From: an uncultured Butyricicoccus sp.
Lineage (GTDB): Bacteria > Bacillota > Clostridia > Oscillospirales > Butyricicoccaceae
NCBI GenBank assembly: GCA_900544475.1
Contig: UQVU01000029.1
Location: 1-16,339, forward strand
Direction: 5' to 3'
DNA: 16,339 nucleotides
In this document: positions 16,292 through 16,339 of the stretch, one piece after another
Position numbering within the stretch: position 1 is the first letter of the stretch
Layout of the letters: each line of letters starts with the position of its first letter
Program-made: the position numbers and the translations under genes
The notes under the pieces: model-generated
Databases searched by the model: none
What the model was told of the DNA's origin: nothing
The model's input: only the letters and a program-made list of their open reading frames with translations

Positions 16292-16339
16292 ATGCAAAAG
16301 GTTGACGGTATCAGCGATGCGACAGAAAAGAATGAGGCA
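16292..16339 (+). CDS. possible start of a gene cut by the window edge
   Basis: An ATG at 16292 opens 16 codons to the end of the window (MQKVDGISDATEKNEA). It lies 9 nt after the integrase stop; an AAGGGAAG stretch is 11 nt upstream, which is rather far for a ribosome binding site. Too little remains to identify it. Confidence 0.3.
   Translation, partial: MQKVDGISDATEKNEA

Overview
The window suggests a spore-forming member of the Clostridia. The evidence is a sigma-G-type sporulation sigma factor fragment, SLH-domain and Listeria/Bacteroides-type repeat surface proteins, and a tyrosine integrase remnant of the kind carried by Clostridia conjugative elements. Base composition changes visibly between blocks: the left end is strongly GC-rich, the IS3-type transposase is clearly AT-richer. 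The window therefore reads as an accessory mosaic rather than conserved chromosome. Family assignments are from reading the translations; no database was searched.

Left end (1-2117). A complete 459-aa large serine recombinase has its own promoter (TTGTCT-17 nt-TATACT). About 25 bp after its stop begins a promoterless segment of sigG. Sigma-G homology covers only the stretch from region 2.4 to the first part of region 4.2 and stops abruptly on both sides. The layout recalls the skin element, where a serine recombinase lies against one half of a split sporulation sigma gene, but the damaged 3' end argues that this copy is decayed.

Middle (2119-10253). Two surface-protein genes lie in tandem on the minus strand, each with its own terminator. 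The first is an intact 2180-aa protein: signal peptide, three SLH domains, a large unassigned central region, an array of GW/InlB_B and MucBP-like repeats built as a duplicated four-module unit, and a beta-helix-like C-terminus. The second keeps only about 450 C-terminal residues with four DUF1533-like repeats; its 5' end was removed by an insertion sequence. The leader of the large gene contains a two-part inverted repeat in which the Shine-Dalgarno sequence can pair with a complement about 115 nt upstream.

Right part (10254-15762). Three insertion sequences abut with no host DNA between them: a 3'-truncated IS3-family element, an IS256-family element that looks complete, and an IS21-family element that looks complete, with istA, istB and 22-bp terminal repeats (four at one end, two at the other). 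No target duplications were found at the joints.

Right edge (15763-16339). A 5'-truncated tyrosine integrase C-terminus carries a one-base frameshift, and another reading frame opens at the very end. No CRISPR array, tRNA, rRNA or replication origin was seen.
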